Below, piece by piece: positions 1 through 42,047 of a stretch of DNA of 64,000 bases. Made by a program: the position numbers and the translations under genes. The notes below the pieces were generated by a model. The model was not told where the DNA came from and did no database searches. It saw nothing but the letters and a program-made list of their open reading frames with translations. Source of the stretch: Anoplopoma fimbria (lineage: Eukaryota > Chordata > Actinopteri > Perciformes > Anoplopomatidae); assembly GCF_027596085.1 (NCBI RefSeq), contig NC_072453.1:10023448-10087447 (forward strand), written 5' to 3'. Position 1 is the stretch's first letter, and each line of letters starts with the position of its first letter.

Positions 1-27
1 AAAATGTCATAATATTACAAAAATAAG

Positions 28-28540
<28,513 letters not shown>

Positions 28541-29166
28541 GATTTTAAATACAGTAGATCCAAGAAAATACTCCCAAAAACCTCCCTCGATATTAAAATG
28601 ACAATCTGACAATGAAAAAAATATTTTGTATGTAGTTATTCAAAGTTTGAGGCTCTGTGACGCTCTGGCCTGTGACCTTTCGTTATTTCCATGACCCCGG
28701 CCCCATCAGTCTGTTGACCCAAGCTCGTTACTTGTCCATATTCTCAAACCAGGAGAAAGCAGTGGGGTGAAATCCACCCCTGCCTCCGAACGAGATCCTG
28801 ATGCATTATGAAACCCTAGAGAGAGGGGAAGGGGATATCCTGAGAGTGACAGGCCGAGTGACAGCTGAGTGAAAGAGAAAAAAGGGGGAGGAGAGAAGAG
28901 TTCAGAGGCGATGGCTGCGATGAGAAGAGGAACAAATTAAAAGGTAAGATACTTCTGTGTTTCCCTCTGCACAGGTGGGATTAAACTCTGAAAGGAAACT
29001 ACTCCAGACGCTGCAGTTCTCTCTGCTGATCAGACCTAAGTTGGTCTTTGGAAGTCCTCCATCTGCTGTTGGATGCTGGGAGTCTCTTTGATCTCCGTGT
29101 CCAGAGGAGGAAAAGAGGGAAAGGCAGAGATCCAGCAGGCAGCAACTCTGTCTATCTGAAACAGAG

Positions 29167-29168
<2 letters not shown>

Positions 29169-29239
<71 letters not shown>
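29169..29239. repeat. (AG)n microsatellite
   Basis: About 35 AG units, 0.6 kb upstream of the fmnl1 start codon, within or near the 5' UTR/promoter region. Confidence 0.95.
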
Positions 29240-29243
<4 letters not shown>

Positions 29244-31369
29244 AGCAGTGGTTAGTCCTCACAGCTGAGAGCACTGAGCCCTCTGGGTCCTAGTGCCTCC
29301 AGGTACAAGAAGGCACATGTGGCTTCAGTAACCTTCAGTAAGCTTCTCATACGTTCAGATGCTAACACAAGAATTTTAAGATTTATTTTCCATATTTTTC
29401 TGACAAATGTTGACAAATCACATAAAAACATCTAGTAATCTACTAATTAGTGTTTTTTGTGGATCAAACTCTGATATATCTTCTTCCTCTCTCCATAGAG
29501 CTCCATTAAAAACACATCAACGAGTGTTTTGACTTTCTCCTTCATTACCATAAAGACACACACTAGAGTTTATTCTGAAATACGGAAATAAGATGAACAA
29601 ATACTCCGCCTGGTCTCCTAAAAAGGACGATCCCATACGACAAAATCGCATGGTCAATTATATTTTCTCCTGGAAAACGTTTCTTTTTACAAGTCACAAA
29701 TATGTTTAATCAAAGTCTGCATATAAAAGCGGTGTAGGTGGATGGATGAGTCAAACACAGGACTTTCACACAGGAGAACACTGTCTGTGTCGCGTACTTA
29801 TTTTGATCCCAAGCACAATCTTTTACTAAACTTAGCCAGGAAGTTTTGTTGATCGAACAGAAGCGTAACTGAGAAAAGAGTTTTGAAAATGCAAAATCAC
29901 ATTAAGAATAACTATATAGAAACAGACAATCTTCTCTCTGATGGTCTCGTTTACTGATGGAGGTCATATAGAGGATCAGGACTAAACGGAGACTCTTTAG
30001 GATCTAGGTTAAGTACAGGACAGGAGTTTTCATTCAAATAAATTATAAATAGCATCAAGTTGGAGTTACAAACTAAGAAAATGAAAGTAAATAAACTAAG
30101 TAAATGAAAGTAAGTTTATTTCCAACCAACAGGTATGTTGGCAGCTCGCAAAACCAGCTCCCTCTGTGATCAGAGCCTCATTCATACCAACATGTTGCGT
30201 CATCATAAACTCATAATACCCCGCGTCCAGACAAACCACAGTTACAATGCGGCTGCTAAAGAGGATCACACGCTTAATCGCAATCATAAGTTGTGTTGCG
30301 TGGATGACATAAGGGCCAAAGGACTCTGTTGTTGAGCTTGTTGTTGGCTTCATAATGACTGGAGGGTTACTGGAAGATGGAAGAAGACGTTAATAAGTAA
30401 TGAGCGTCACACTGATACCTGCATGTCTGGTCACACCTGGTCAGCAGCACACAGGACATAATGAAGCGAGACACATTCAGCGGAGGGACTTTGTTCACAG
30501 GAAGTTAGAATTAAGGTATAAGTGATGATGAGTACAAAAAAGAAAGATCAAAAAATCCACACAATTCTCTCCGATGCATCACATGCATTATGTAAGACTA
30601 TATGAGGCCTTTGCATTGTGAAATGCAGTCACGGAGTTTTCTCACACATCCTAATTACAAAAAGCCGATTATGGATTTCTGGCTCAACTTCACCGAATTC
30701 CAAAAGTGAATGGAGAAGGGAAAAAGTCTAAAGAGGTAAATATACAGTTAAACTTTAGTATGCAGAACAACTTTATTGTTCGAGCAACGCAATTTGGCTT
30801 ACGTCTTTAATCAATGTCATTATAAAACACATTACAAAGAACATTAAGGGAGGAATTCTGTTTTTGAAAATATAAAAGACAGGATCTCAGACACAAAAAC
30901 TAAAAGGACAGAAGAAGTCAATTAATCGATCAATTAATAGATCGATCAACAGGAAAACTAATCTGCAACTTTTTTGATAATTGATTAATCACTTTCGAAG
31001 CACATATTATAATATATATAACTAAATATTTCCATGTTTCAGCTTCTCAAATTTGAGGATTTCCTGCTTTTCTTTGTTCTATTTGATATTAAACTGAATA
31101 TATTTGGGCTTTGGATTGTTGACCGGACAAAACAAGTGACTTAAAGACGACACCTTGGACTTTGGTAAACTCTGGTAAACTGGTGGGAATTGGCACATTA
31201 ATTGGTGATATGATGTGTGATATTGGAGGGGGAAATCTATTTTTACATCAGTATTCTCATTTTCAAATGATTATGTTTTCTTAAGGCCTCTACCCACCAG
31301 GGGTTTGATGTATAGACGACACTAAAAAGGCGCAGTTCGCCTATGCATATTATACGTATAGTAGCAAAT

Positions 31370-31597
31370 CTATGTAGCAGATTGTATTTGCCAGGCCTGG
31401 GAGAGAAGGCAGAATGTTTTGTTTAAGATTGAGCGATGAAGCAACCGGTTGTTTTGTAATCAAATGTGACTTGATGAGATGTGGATCCACTGCAGCTGTA
31501 TTGTTGGTGTCTTGTAAACCCATGAGGGTTGGGCACTATCTGTGCATGACACGAAAATAAAAAATATCTATCTAAAAAAAATATCTATCTATAGGAC
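31370..31597 (+). mobile_element. LINE 3' end, second copy
   Basis: Matches the reverse complement of about 60814-61010: GCCAGGCCTGGGAGAGAAGG, GTGGATCCACTGCAGCTGTA, CCCATGAGGGTTGGGCAC, then CGAAAATAAAAAATATCTAT. A severely 5'-truncated copy with a short ATCT tail. Confidence 0.85.
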
Positions 31598-34054
31598 TTT
31601 TATTGTGAAAGGTTAGAAGAGAAGGAGTGGATCTGGCCTGTGCTGCCTTTGCCAAGATTGTAAGGAGTAATAAAGTTTGCCTTAATGGGTCTGACTAGTG
31701 AGTTGATTGATGTAAATTAGTGCATTGTGAAAATATGTATGTGTTACACTATTACAAAACCAACAGGTTGAAAAAATATATTGATGTGTGTTTCGTTGGC
31801 CCCCCCAAAAAAATCAAAAACACTCTGTATGTAAAGGCCTTACGTCAGTAGAATGTAATGTTTGCCAGGACATTTTTTAAGCACAACGATGCTCAATTTA
31901 AAAAGTTTTTTTGACACACATTGTGCCACATGTGGTTTGACAAATTACAGTAGGTCATCGTGTGATTTTTAGGGGATTTTCAGGGTAGTTTTGTACGTCA
32001 GTGTGGAGGTGAGAGTGTGTGTTAGTAAAGTCTAAGTGGGTGTGGACTCTGTTGTCTCTTTGTCAAAAATATAATTGATTCAAAATGATCTGGTAATAAA
32101 GAGTACACTTTAGAGATGCCATGAAACCACTCTACTGTTTCTGTCATCTTCAATGAGAAGTGTCTGCTTTAAGGACATCACTGCATCACACTGACATCTG
32201 GTGGTCAAAACGTCACATTACAGCAGGAGAGCTATTCTCAATGAGAACATTGTTTATAGAATCATTTTGATATATTATGGTTTTAAAAAAACAGTGGGTG
32301 TTTAAGGATAATTTTCCACACTAGCAAGAAAAAAATTATTATAATCTATCCTTAACCAAGGCACCGCAAGAGAGACACCGCAGCATCCGGCCCTCTTTCT
32401 GCAACAGGTATATAAACATGTGTTTTGTCACATCCACATTAAAGCCCAAAACTTTCCTGATTTCAACAAACATGGATCCACACACTCTGTGTAGCAGTCC
32501 TGTTACAGCAAGGTCTGAAAATTAAGTTTAACATGGGGATGAAAATAAAAAAAGTTTTTACAAAACAGTTTAAGGAATCATTTAAATACAGCTGATTCTA
32601 TGTCTCATATTATTAATAATAATATCGCTGCTGTAAATGGTGGGTGAAAAGACAAGTCTTTAAGTTATTAAATGCATCAAAGTTTAATCAAAAAGTTGAG
32701 TAGAGAGAACTACACATCAAAATGAACAATTTATATTCAACACACTTTGACAATACAGTGAACTATTAAACACAGAAAAATTCAACAAGTCTCACTATAG
32801 AATGATACTACTAATTATGATAGCTTGCATACTACTTTGTAAAAAACATTTTTTATCATAGTCCAGTGATAATACCCAACTTGAATTATATATGATCTGT
32901 CAGCACAACTATGTAGTTTCAAGTGAAACATAAGTTTTGAGAGAAGTCTCGTTTTGTTTCTGGGTTTGGTTGGAGATAAGGTTGAGATTAAGATGTAAAT
33001 CTAGATAAGAGAGGCTACATAATCACAGGGACACTCTGTACCTTTAACCCGACAGTACTTATGCTGGACTTTTTTCTTTACCATCTAAAAATATATACAG
33101 TATATACATTTGTATACATCAACCTGGACATGAGCAGGGAAACAGAGGACCTGAGGTCAAAACAAAACGATTGCTTCTCTGGTAAAAGTGTTGAGAAAAC
33201 TACTATTCTGTGAGCAGAAGAAAGTCCGTTTATAAAAAACTCTGAAACACAGCCCGAACTGAAAAGGCTTAAATCTGACAGTAAAAAGTCTACTGAACCT
33301 CAAGTTCTATTTAAAGCAGCGTGAAAACGTTAAGTAGGATTTCAGTTCCTTGAGTTAAAAATATGGTGCTGCTGTCTTTATGGTTGCACATGATGTTGTG
33401 GTTGGGTTACGAAAATCTGGGACATCTGCTTTCTGTCACCTGATGGCTGAAAAACAACATGGCCTAAACAAATAAAGTGTGTTTTTGTGCCTGTTTCTGA
33501 GCATACAGTGACGTCAATGTGACTAAAGCTGTGAGTCAAATGTTTGCCACGAGTATTTAAAACTCATGACTGCATCAAAATGTTCCAGCCAAAACATTTA
33601 AATACATTTATATTAAAAGGCAAAACATGGAAACAACCCTGCACTGCCAAAATGCAGTAATAATTTGTTCAAAACTAAGTTTATTTATTATAATATTTAC
33701 TTATTTATTTTACCATAAAAAGGAAATACTATAAAAAATGTGGGATTTCATGATACGTGAAATGTGAACCAGTAAAATTTCACTATTCTGTACTGTAGAA
33801 AAACGAGCACCGTCACGTTTTCAGAATTTGGGCATCGACTTCGTATCGGTTCTTTTTACATCCCTAATAAAAACCTATAATTCATCTGACAACTAAAGCC
33901 AGAGATCTTTAGGTCTATTAAAAGCTACCTGGTTAGATAGCCATGGCTAACATTGGCCAAAAGCTAAACCTTCATCTTGGTAATTTAGTTTATTGTCCCA
34001 CGTAAATAAGAAACTTTATTTGTATAGCACTTTTAAAAACACAGTTACAAAGTG

Positions 34055-34350
34055 TGAAATAGTGCGGCTGTGGCGTAGTGGAGAGCAAGGTAGTTCTCCA
34101 ATCAGAGGGTCGGTGGTTCGATACCCGGCTTCGGCAGTCGATGTGTCCTTGGGCAAGACACTTAACCCCAAGTTGCTCCCGAAGGCTTGCCATCGGTGTG
34201 GACTGGATGTGAATGAATGTTAGTTAGAGTCTGATGGTGGCACCTTGCATGGTAGCCTGTCATCAGTGTGTGAATGGGTGAATGACATGCAATATATACT
34301 ACTGATTGTAAGTCGCTTTGGATAAAAGCATCTGCTAAATGACTGTAATG
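34055..34350 (+). mobile_element. tRNA-derived SINE with LINE-like tail
   Basis: Pol III A box TGGCGTAGTGG at 34071-34081 and B box GGTTCGATACC at 34115-34125, followed by GGGCAAGACACTTAACCCC and a tail TCGCTTTGGATAAAAGC...ATGACTGTAATGTA typical of fish SINEs. It lies just downstream of the ccr10 stop, in antisense to that gene, possibly in its 3' UTR. Confidence 0.9.
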
Positions 34351-34564
34351 TAGTATACAGTCAGGATTACAGCAAAAACATAAATTCGAACACCTTTAGA
34401 CTGAGGCCCAAATACAGGAAATTTAACTCATAAAGATGTGACGAGCATGGATGACTTTTTCGAGGTCAGCTTAAGAATTTCAAAAAACTAAAAAGGATTT
34501 TGAGTTGTTCGCATATCTTTGTAACTGAACATCATGTGTACTGTTTAGCCAACTGCATGAAATA

Positions 34565-37500
34565 TTATTTGGTGCTGGGAAACTGAAATTTGATGGGGGG
34601 CATGTCCTTGTTGCCGTAGTAACTGCGTCCAGGGGATGTTGGCGAGCAAGCCATGAGCACCGGAGCAGGTGAGGAGATGGAGATGGAGTTGGTGCTCACA
34701 CTCTGTGGAGCCAGCTGGAGCCCACACTGGCAGCCAGAGTCATGGATGAGCTTCAGCACGTCGTTACGGAAACGCACGCCAACCAGGGCGTACAGGATGG
34801 GGTTGAGGCAGCAGCGGGTGTACGCCAAAGTGCAGGTGATGTACTCAAGCAGCGGATTGCAGAACGGCCCCGCCATCTTACGTGACAGCACCACCGTGTA
34901 CGGCAGCTGGAACACCAGGAACACCAGCACCAGAGCCACCATGAGCTTCAAGGTGCGCTGCCGGTGCCACTGCTTCCCCCGCCGGAGTGCGTTCCCTTCC
35001 CACAGCACTTGCGCTATCAAAGAGTAGGACATCACCATGACGACAAGGGACAGGCAGAAGACAGCGATGATGGCTCCGTTGGTGACCATTTTGACTCTTT
35101 CGCATTTTATTACGCCGCAGTATGCCTCGCTGTCGTACCATGCCACCCTAGAGTAGAGGATCTCAGGGAGGCTGAGGAGCACCGCAACGAGCCACACGCC
35201 AATGGCAGCAACTTTCCCACCGATCAGTATCTGACCACGCAGCCTGAGCATCTCCTGGGCTCGAGCCACCACCATGTAGCGGTCGACGCTGATGCAGGCC
35301 AGCAGCAGAAGCCCGCTGTAGGTGTTGATGGCGTAGCATGCCCGCGTGGCCCTGTAGAGGGCGATGGAGGTGCTCAAGGCGAAAGTGTCGACGGCCTGCA
35401 GCGGCAGCGTGAGGATCAGGAGGAGGTCGGCCAGCGCCAGGTGGAACAGGAAGACGTCGGTCATGGAGCGGAGCCGGAGGCGGCGGTAAAGGGCAAAGGT
35501 GGCAATCACCAGGCAGTTCCCCACCACGCCCAGCAGGAAGATCAGGCAGAAGACGCAAGTCTGGAACGTTTTGATGGTGTGCTCCTGCTCTTCAGCGTCG
35601 CAAAAGTCAGAATCCCATTCGCTGAAGTCTGTGGCGTTACTTGTATTCCACGAGTAGTTTGAAAAGTCGTAGCCGTAATAGATAGAGCCGATGCCGTCGT
35701 GGATATTGAGATCCATTGCTGGCGGGGAAGAAAATGAAGACTGGTGAATCATTTATCAATGAGAGAAAAATGTTTTATGATTTAATGATTTTATTATTTT
35801 ACAGCAGTGTATGAAACTTAGACTTCTGGATACTCTTGTTCTTAGCCTCAGCGCGGAATTAGGTCAAACTCTCTGTATGTGTTTAAACATTTCATATTAT
35901 TACAAAGTGTATGAATGGCTTGTTGCAGCTTTTGTGGCTACGGTTAGGATTAGCGACAAGGTGAGACGGTGGCTGTGAGTTTTGACACATTTATCACGGT
36001 GATAGACAGGATTTGCCTCTTTTTTTTCATTATTGATCTGGCAGGATGTGTGAACAAGCTTAGGTTATTTGCTTCTTACATTTTTAAAGCAGATATAATT
36101 TCATCCAATTACTCACTAATAATTTGTAGATTGTAGTTTCTGAACAGCTGATGAAATGTCATCCAAATACAGCTTCAGATCACCTTAAGGCAAGAGTTTT
36201 AGCTGTAGGACAACACTTAAAAGAGGATAATATAAATGTAATCTAGTTAAATATACGTCTGAAGACTTAAATTCATTTTCTAATGCTTTTTTTAAATTCT
36301 TTTAAACCTTACATTTATTGAAAGTAGTAAGTTTGGACCGAATAACATCCTATACCCTGCACAATAAAAGCCTTCTGCAGCACGACTGTAAGGATTACTA
36401 TGAGTCATTCTGTGCTTTTATAAATGCCACAGTTGCGTGGGGACCTCAACTACATTGTTAAAAAGTAAAACCTAGGCACAGAATACTTCATGTCACGATA
36501 TCAGGAAATACCAACTTCGCAACAATCAGACTGAAAGAGAGAGACCTGCCGCCTCGTTCCTCAGTCTGACTAAAAAGCTGCTATTTTAGTCATTTTGCTC
36601 TGGGTTGCGTGACTCTGGCAGCAGGACGTTGGCACTGGGGGAAATCGTGGGCAGCTTCAAAGTCTACAGATCAGTCAGTGTCGCGTGCTAACAGCCTTTA
36701 AGGGGCAGTTTCCACAATCACTTTTTAATCATTTCATCTTTTACCATGCCACTCTGTTACTGCTGAGGCTACTCGCAATATTCAACTGTGCTCTTTTCTT
36801 TTATTATATTCTTTCTCTAACTTCTTTGGTGGTGGATATAGATATTAAGGAGTTTCCCCTTAAAGGTAAGAGTAAAAACAATGATGAGGAAAACATTTTG
36901 TACGCAGTCTTGTGAGCAGAGCAGCGCTGGGATATATCTGATATTTATTTATTTTATCTTAGTTAGAAATTACTTTTAAGAAAAAAGTTAAACCGCTTCT
37001 CAAAAGCTGTACATTTTTCAATCAGTTGTTGAGAAACGGTGAGTTGTGAGACTAAATGTGATTTAGTGTAATTTTGTAATTTTGTACTCTATAATGAACA
37101 CAGAAATAATTTAGCTTGCAGTTAGATGTGGACTCGTTCTAAACGGTTGTTTTTTCATATTGTGTTGAAGTTATGCTTTGTAAGAGCATTGTTGAAATAT
37201 AGAAATATATGTTGGTGTTTCTCTAAGGCAGCTGAAGGAAAACGGAAATGTCTACTTGATTTACTAACTGTTTTAGTGACAGGCTTCCTATCTCGATGAG
37301 GGTTTACAACAAGGCAGTAGTTTTAAAGTGCTATTTCATGTACTAAAATAAGTAAAACTCTAGGGTCACTTCTTGGTCAACTATTATTCACAATACGTAT
37401 AAAATAACAGCATTACTTTTATTTATTTAAAAGTCCATTATTATGCTGATGATAATATGTTGTATGGTTCTACTCAGGGTCCGACTCATCAGTCTATTCA

Positions 37501-38896
37501 CCCTCTTATTAATTATAATCCAAATTCAGCATTTAATCTACTCTAATGGAAGACTTTCTGTACAACTAAGGAAACCTTGTGTTTAGTACCATAGTTTCTA
37601 TATAATTTCTCTCCTCTCATTTAAATGTCATGATACAAAACACTAACTAATGATTATTTGACAATGGAAATTGATGTATTATGCGCCTTTTAAGGGAAAT
37701 ACAATTTTTTAAGCCTAATTGTCAGATGTTTATAACATTTCTAATTGTTTTTAATTATTCTGTGTTTTTTTTAATAAATAAATATTTTGCACAACGGCTA
37801 TTTCCGCGGCAATAAAACGCTTGAGTGATACGAAGTCATGAAAATACATCAGACATTTACTGCTGCTTAGATCGTGACGGACCATCTTTGGACTGAAACA
37901 TTTATTTAATAAGCCAAATTTTAAGGATTTTATAAATATGTTCTTTTCCTTTCTTGTCAAACATATCTAGATATAAATGAGGTCTGATCTACTTTATCAT
38001 ATAACTTAGATTATGAACCTTAAACATTTGATATCAGTGTTAAGTGTCACATTATGAGCTCAACAGTAAATATAGTATACAGTCCTGCAAACTTTTTGCT
38101 CAAACTGTGTCCGTTATGATAACAAACAATATCAGGAAATCACAACTCCTTTGCAACCAGATTGAAAGTGAGATCATGTCTAGCAACCATGTACAGTTTG
38201 AGTGGGTAGCAGTTTGCTATATTTTAGTCATTTTACACAGCTGTGTGTCAGGCTGTTGCCATGTGGGAAACCATGAGCGGCGTTAGGATCAGCAGCGTCA
38301 CATGCCAGCGTCAGTTTCACTTCGTCTTTTTATTGTAGCTACAATATGATAATGCTAGTATCATTATGTTTTCCTTGTTACACACATTGGTTTTCTCAGG
38401 GAGGACTGATATACAGTAAATAATATCCCTTAAGTAGAATTGGAAGAAAAATGTACTTGACATTTATACAAGCTTTATTGAATATGAGTCATATGAAGGC
38501 CACATTGCAAGACAGTTAAACTTCTGGGATTAATAAGCAGTGACAAATAATCAATTTTATAATTTGATATCAGTGCTGGATAGAAAAAACATTGAGTAGT
38601 GCAAATGCATATGAAGTTTTTTCAATTAAGCTCAGTAATGTTTAGAAATGTATTTATTGAAAGTATATGACTATTTGAATTTTTGGACTGATTATATATT
38701 TAAAATTTTCATATTTGTATATATTTTCTATTTATTTATTAGGTATAAAAATGTTTCAGCAAAATTAATAAATAAATTCATGACAAACTCTAGACACATT
38801 CTATCAATCAGTCTTTTTAAAAATCCTAATTTCTATTTTAAAACTGCCCAGATTCTCTTAAGTGACCTTACCTGTGCTGTTTGAGGTGTTAAGCAT
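34565..38896 (-). CDS. ccr10: CC chemokine receptor, probably CCR10
   Basis: Seven-transmembrane class A GPCR that binds CC chemokines at the leukocyte surface and signals through Gi. Main exon 35718-34565 (384 codons including stop) plus a first exon at 38896-38872. The join ACAG|CAATG gives MLNTSNSTAMDLNIH..., 392 aa. Shows the N-terminal YYGYDF tyrosines (sulfation candidates), sequons, the four extracellular cysteines of chemokine receptors (DFCDA, RACYA, AYCGV, PFCNP), DRYMVVARA after TM3 and NPILY in TM7. RYxxxARA and the neighbours ramp2 and fmnl1 (human 17q21) point to CCR10; other fish CC receptors cannot be ruled out. If exon 1 is not used, translation starts at 35716 (383 aa); the ATG at 35752 lies inside the intron acceptor region. 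Confidence 0.85.
35719..38871 (-). other. ccr10: ccr10 intron 1
   Basis: 3.15 kb, AT-rich, with no coding signal. Two stretches, about 36430-36690 and 38090-38330, share diverged blocks (ATATCAGGAAAT, TTTTAGTCATTTT), an old duplication or repeat pair. Confidence 0.55.
38872..38896 (-). CDS. ccr10: ccr10 candidate first coding exon
   Basis: ATG at 38896 reads MLNTSNST and the exon ends in ACAG|GTAAGG, a strong donor, in the right phase for the CGCCAG acceptor at 35724-35719. Both new Asn residues are N-glycosylation sequons. Human CCR10 also has a short first coding exon, which supports this. A slightly upstream ATG (38901) is out of frame with the receptor. Confidence 0.65.
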
Positions 38897-38984
38897 GTCA
38901 TAAGCCTTCTTGTGTCGCAGATAGAGATTTTGAGAAGCTGCCGCTCTTAAAAACAAGCCTGCGGGCAAAACCGTAACCACCTCC

Positions 38985-38993
38985 AGCCAATGA
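38985..38993 (-). promoter_or_regulatory. Candidate CCAAT box upstream of ccr10
   Basis: CCAAT on the plus strand at 38987-38991, about 90 bp upstream of the proposed first ATG. Weak evidence; a single short motif and no clear TATA box. Confidence 0.25.
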
Positions 38994-41989
38994 AACCAGT
39001 TCTGTGTTTTCCTGACCTTGCCATACCCTCCTGGGTTAGCAAGGGTTTAGCCACCAGGAGCACTGGAGGACTTGAAGATAAGTTTGTAGCAGCGTTTTAT
39101 CTCTAAAACTGACTCTGCAGGGTGCTTATGAGAATTTGTGCTAGTTATGATCTGATTCTTATCTGAAAATTATGTTGCTGCCAGTCAGCAGATTTTTTTC
39201 GATCATCATCGCTGCAACCATACTGCATATGTTCGTCACTGAAGCTACACATGGATTTTTGTACAGTAACTATAATTGGTATTTAGTTTGTAAGTACACA
39301 AACACATTTTGGATATAGTGTACATTTGGCAACATTTTCTCTTTGACATATCCAAAATACCTCCTTATAAAAAGGGGTCAAACTTCTATGATCTGTACAG
39401 AATATGCCCTCAGCATCGAGCTGAAGGTTCAACAGGGGGACAAATTGTGCAAAAACAATTCAAGGTGTGACTCCTGAAGGCACCAAAGCCAGTTCACAAC
39501 CTTTATTTTACCCCTCGTGAGGTTGTATGATTGTTTGTGGAGTTATCAAGACACATAAGGGTCATATGATCAAAGCAAAGGGGGGTTAACCATGACAAAT
39601 AACATTTTTGAGCATTTCTGTGTCTTATAATTCAAAGGAGATTTTCATATTTAAGTTAAGCTTTATTTTTGTAATTTGGAAGTCTCATTGAGATCACAAT
39701 ATATTTTCAGAAAACAGACCTGACATCAAATACACTAGGCCTAATTATTTTCATTGTAGATTAATCGATACATTTCTTTGGTCTATAAAATGGCAAAAAA
39801 TGCCAAGAGTGAAAAGGGACTTCTTCAAATGTCATGTTTAGTCAGACCAACAGCCCAAAACGCAATGATATTCAGTTTAAAATTAAATTAAAAAAAAGGG
39901 AAAATCTGAAAATAATTAAAAAATACTTGGTATTTCTGCTTGAAAGATGACTCAGTCGGTTATTAAATAGTTGCAAATCTAAAGTTAGGTACTCTAGACG
40001 AGTTTTGAAGGGGTATCTGTTGCTATGCAACTTGATCCTTAGTACTTAAAATACATTTCCTGTATCTATTAGATTTCCACTGAGAGCATAGATTGTAATA
40101 GAAACATTAGAGCTACGTACTCTGTGAAAAGCATACATTTTGTATTTTTACAGTTTAGAGGCTAAGGTTGTAAAAAGGAGGCAATAACTTGAAGAAGGCC
40201 TGTTTTGCAATAGTGCTGAGAGTAATTTATTGCATCTTTATTTAGTTAAGCATTGTTTGTGTTTTATATGTGCATTTAAAAATGGACTATCTACAGACAG
40301 GCATTGCAAACTAGCTTAAGTATTAAAAACTGTAGTGTAACAATGATGTATCATCTGCATAAAAATGGACGTTGCAATGTTGAGTTGGCAAATAAATATA
40401 ATTTACGGATAGCGTGAATAAAAGGGGGGCCCTAATATAGATCCTTGTTGGACACCTTTGTGAGTCAATTAAAGCAAAATATTATTAAACAAACTGTTCC
40501 TTTCATCTGTCCATCAACTATACCTGGCTATCCTTCAAAACTCAGCTGACAGTCGGCAAGAGGTGGGGTACAAGTTGGAGGGGTCGCCAGTCAAACACGA
40601 ACTGCCACATAGAGACGGGCAATCATTCAAGATCATTTATATCTATGGGCAATTTAGAGTCAAATTCAGGAAACAAACCCTGCATGTCTTTGGACTATGG
40701 GAGAAAACTCAAGTTTAAGTCCAGACCCTTCTTGCTGTGAGTGGACACTACTAACAACTGCTCCATCGTGCCACCTTTTTTACAATCAACGGTTTCAAAA
40801 GCCTCGGACAGATCTACTAAGAGTGCAACCCAATGTTTCTTAATAATTGCACGACAGAATTCATGTAAAGGTGAAAGTATTCATAGCGTTCTTGTTCAAT
40901 GTTGGGGTGGTGAAAGTGTGGGTTTGAGTTTGCCCAAGTTCCTGATTAACCACGCTGCAGTATTACACACTGCAAACACCATTTCTGATGGCAGCAGAGA
41001 CGTTAACAATGTTGAGCATCAAACCACAGCGTTTTCCCTTGTCGTTGACACCAGACCATGAGAACTAAGCAGAATGAGTCGATGTGAATGGTTTTGGGTT
41101 ATGGGAACTGTTTGGCATGTTTACAGCTGCGCTGAGATGTTGACAACTCTGAATCCACAGTGTGGTATTGTTAAACTTCTGATTTCTACCCTGCTTGCTT
41201 GTTTGTATATGTGGTTATTTAAAATGATGTGAAACCGATGACCTACTATTCAACCTGTGAACACAACAATCAGTTTGTGAGGTGATTGGCTCTTTGGCAT
41301 GATGGTTACTTTTTTTTTCAAGTGGTTCACATCGCACTCATTTCAAGCTTCTCTTATTTCTCCCAAGTATTTAATTAATTGAAATTAAACAATTACTTAA
41401 ATGCATTCAATTTTGCAAAACAACTGTTTATCCAGTTACTTCCTGTGACCTCCAACAACGTATCAGACTATATTTAGTAAGATATATTATATTATATTAT
41501 ATAGTATATATTAGTAAGAAGAATATTTGCATTATAATAATCCATAATGTCTGCTGTTAAGGATGTCAGTAAGTCACTAATCAAAAGGCTCCTTGCAATG
41601 CTATGTAGTTGTACATGGTATTATTTTTTTGAAAGTTGTCCTAAATGGTTATTTATAAAGCATTCAAATATTGTATCAACCATTAACAAGGCTATCAGTT
41701 AGAACTAGTAATAAAGTTATTGGAAAGTGGCAACAACATTTGAATTAAATCAAAATAATGCTAAAAGTCCAGGCTCAATTAAAAAAAGTGAAGCTGGAGC
41801 TCATTTTATTCTAAATTTAAAAAATGACATAATTAGTGATGTTGATGACCAATTTTCCTAATGTTTAAAAGGATATTCAAACATATCTTAAATTCAGGAA
41901 TTTAATCTACAAGGTTTATCATTATCCCTAAAATAATAGCATGTATATGATAAGAGCCATTTGAAATTGTTAATCCGATGGTTTAATAT

Positions 41990-41990
41990 T

Positions 41991-42047
<57 letters not shown>
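41990..42047. repeat. (TAG)n microsatellite
   Basis: About 19 trinucleotide units between ccr10 and ramp2. Confidence 0.95.

Larger units (their letters stand above)
28541..34564. other. Intergenic: fmnl1 upstream to ccr10 3' side
   Basis: Contains the fmnl1 promoter and any 5' UTR exons (not located), a purine-rich stretch at about 28800-28930, the AG microsatellite, a truncated LINE end and a SINE. No protein-coding frame was convincing on either strand. Confidence 0.7.

Noticed and set aside
34964..35662. 232-codon plus-strand frame
   Set aside because: Antisense shadow of the chemokine receptor exon, which has clear TM segments and motifs on the minus strand.
35717..35752. Upstream receptor start reading MIHQSS
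   Set aside because: This stretch has a pyrimidine-rich acceptor ending CGCCAG, so it is more likely intron than coding.
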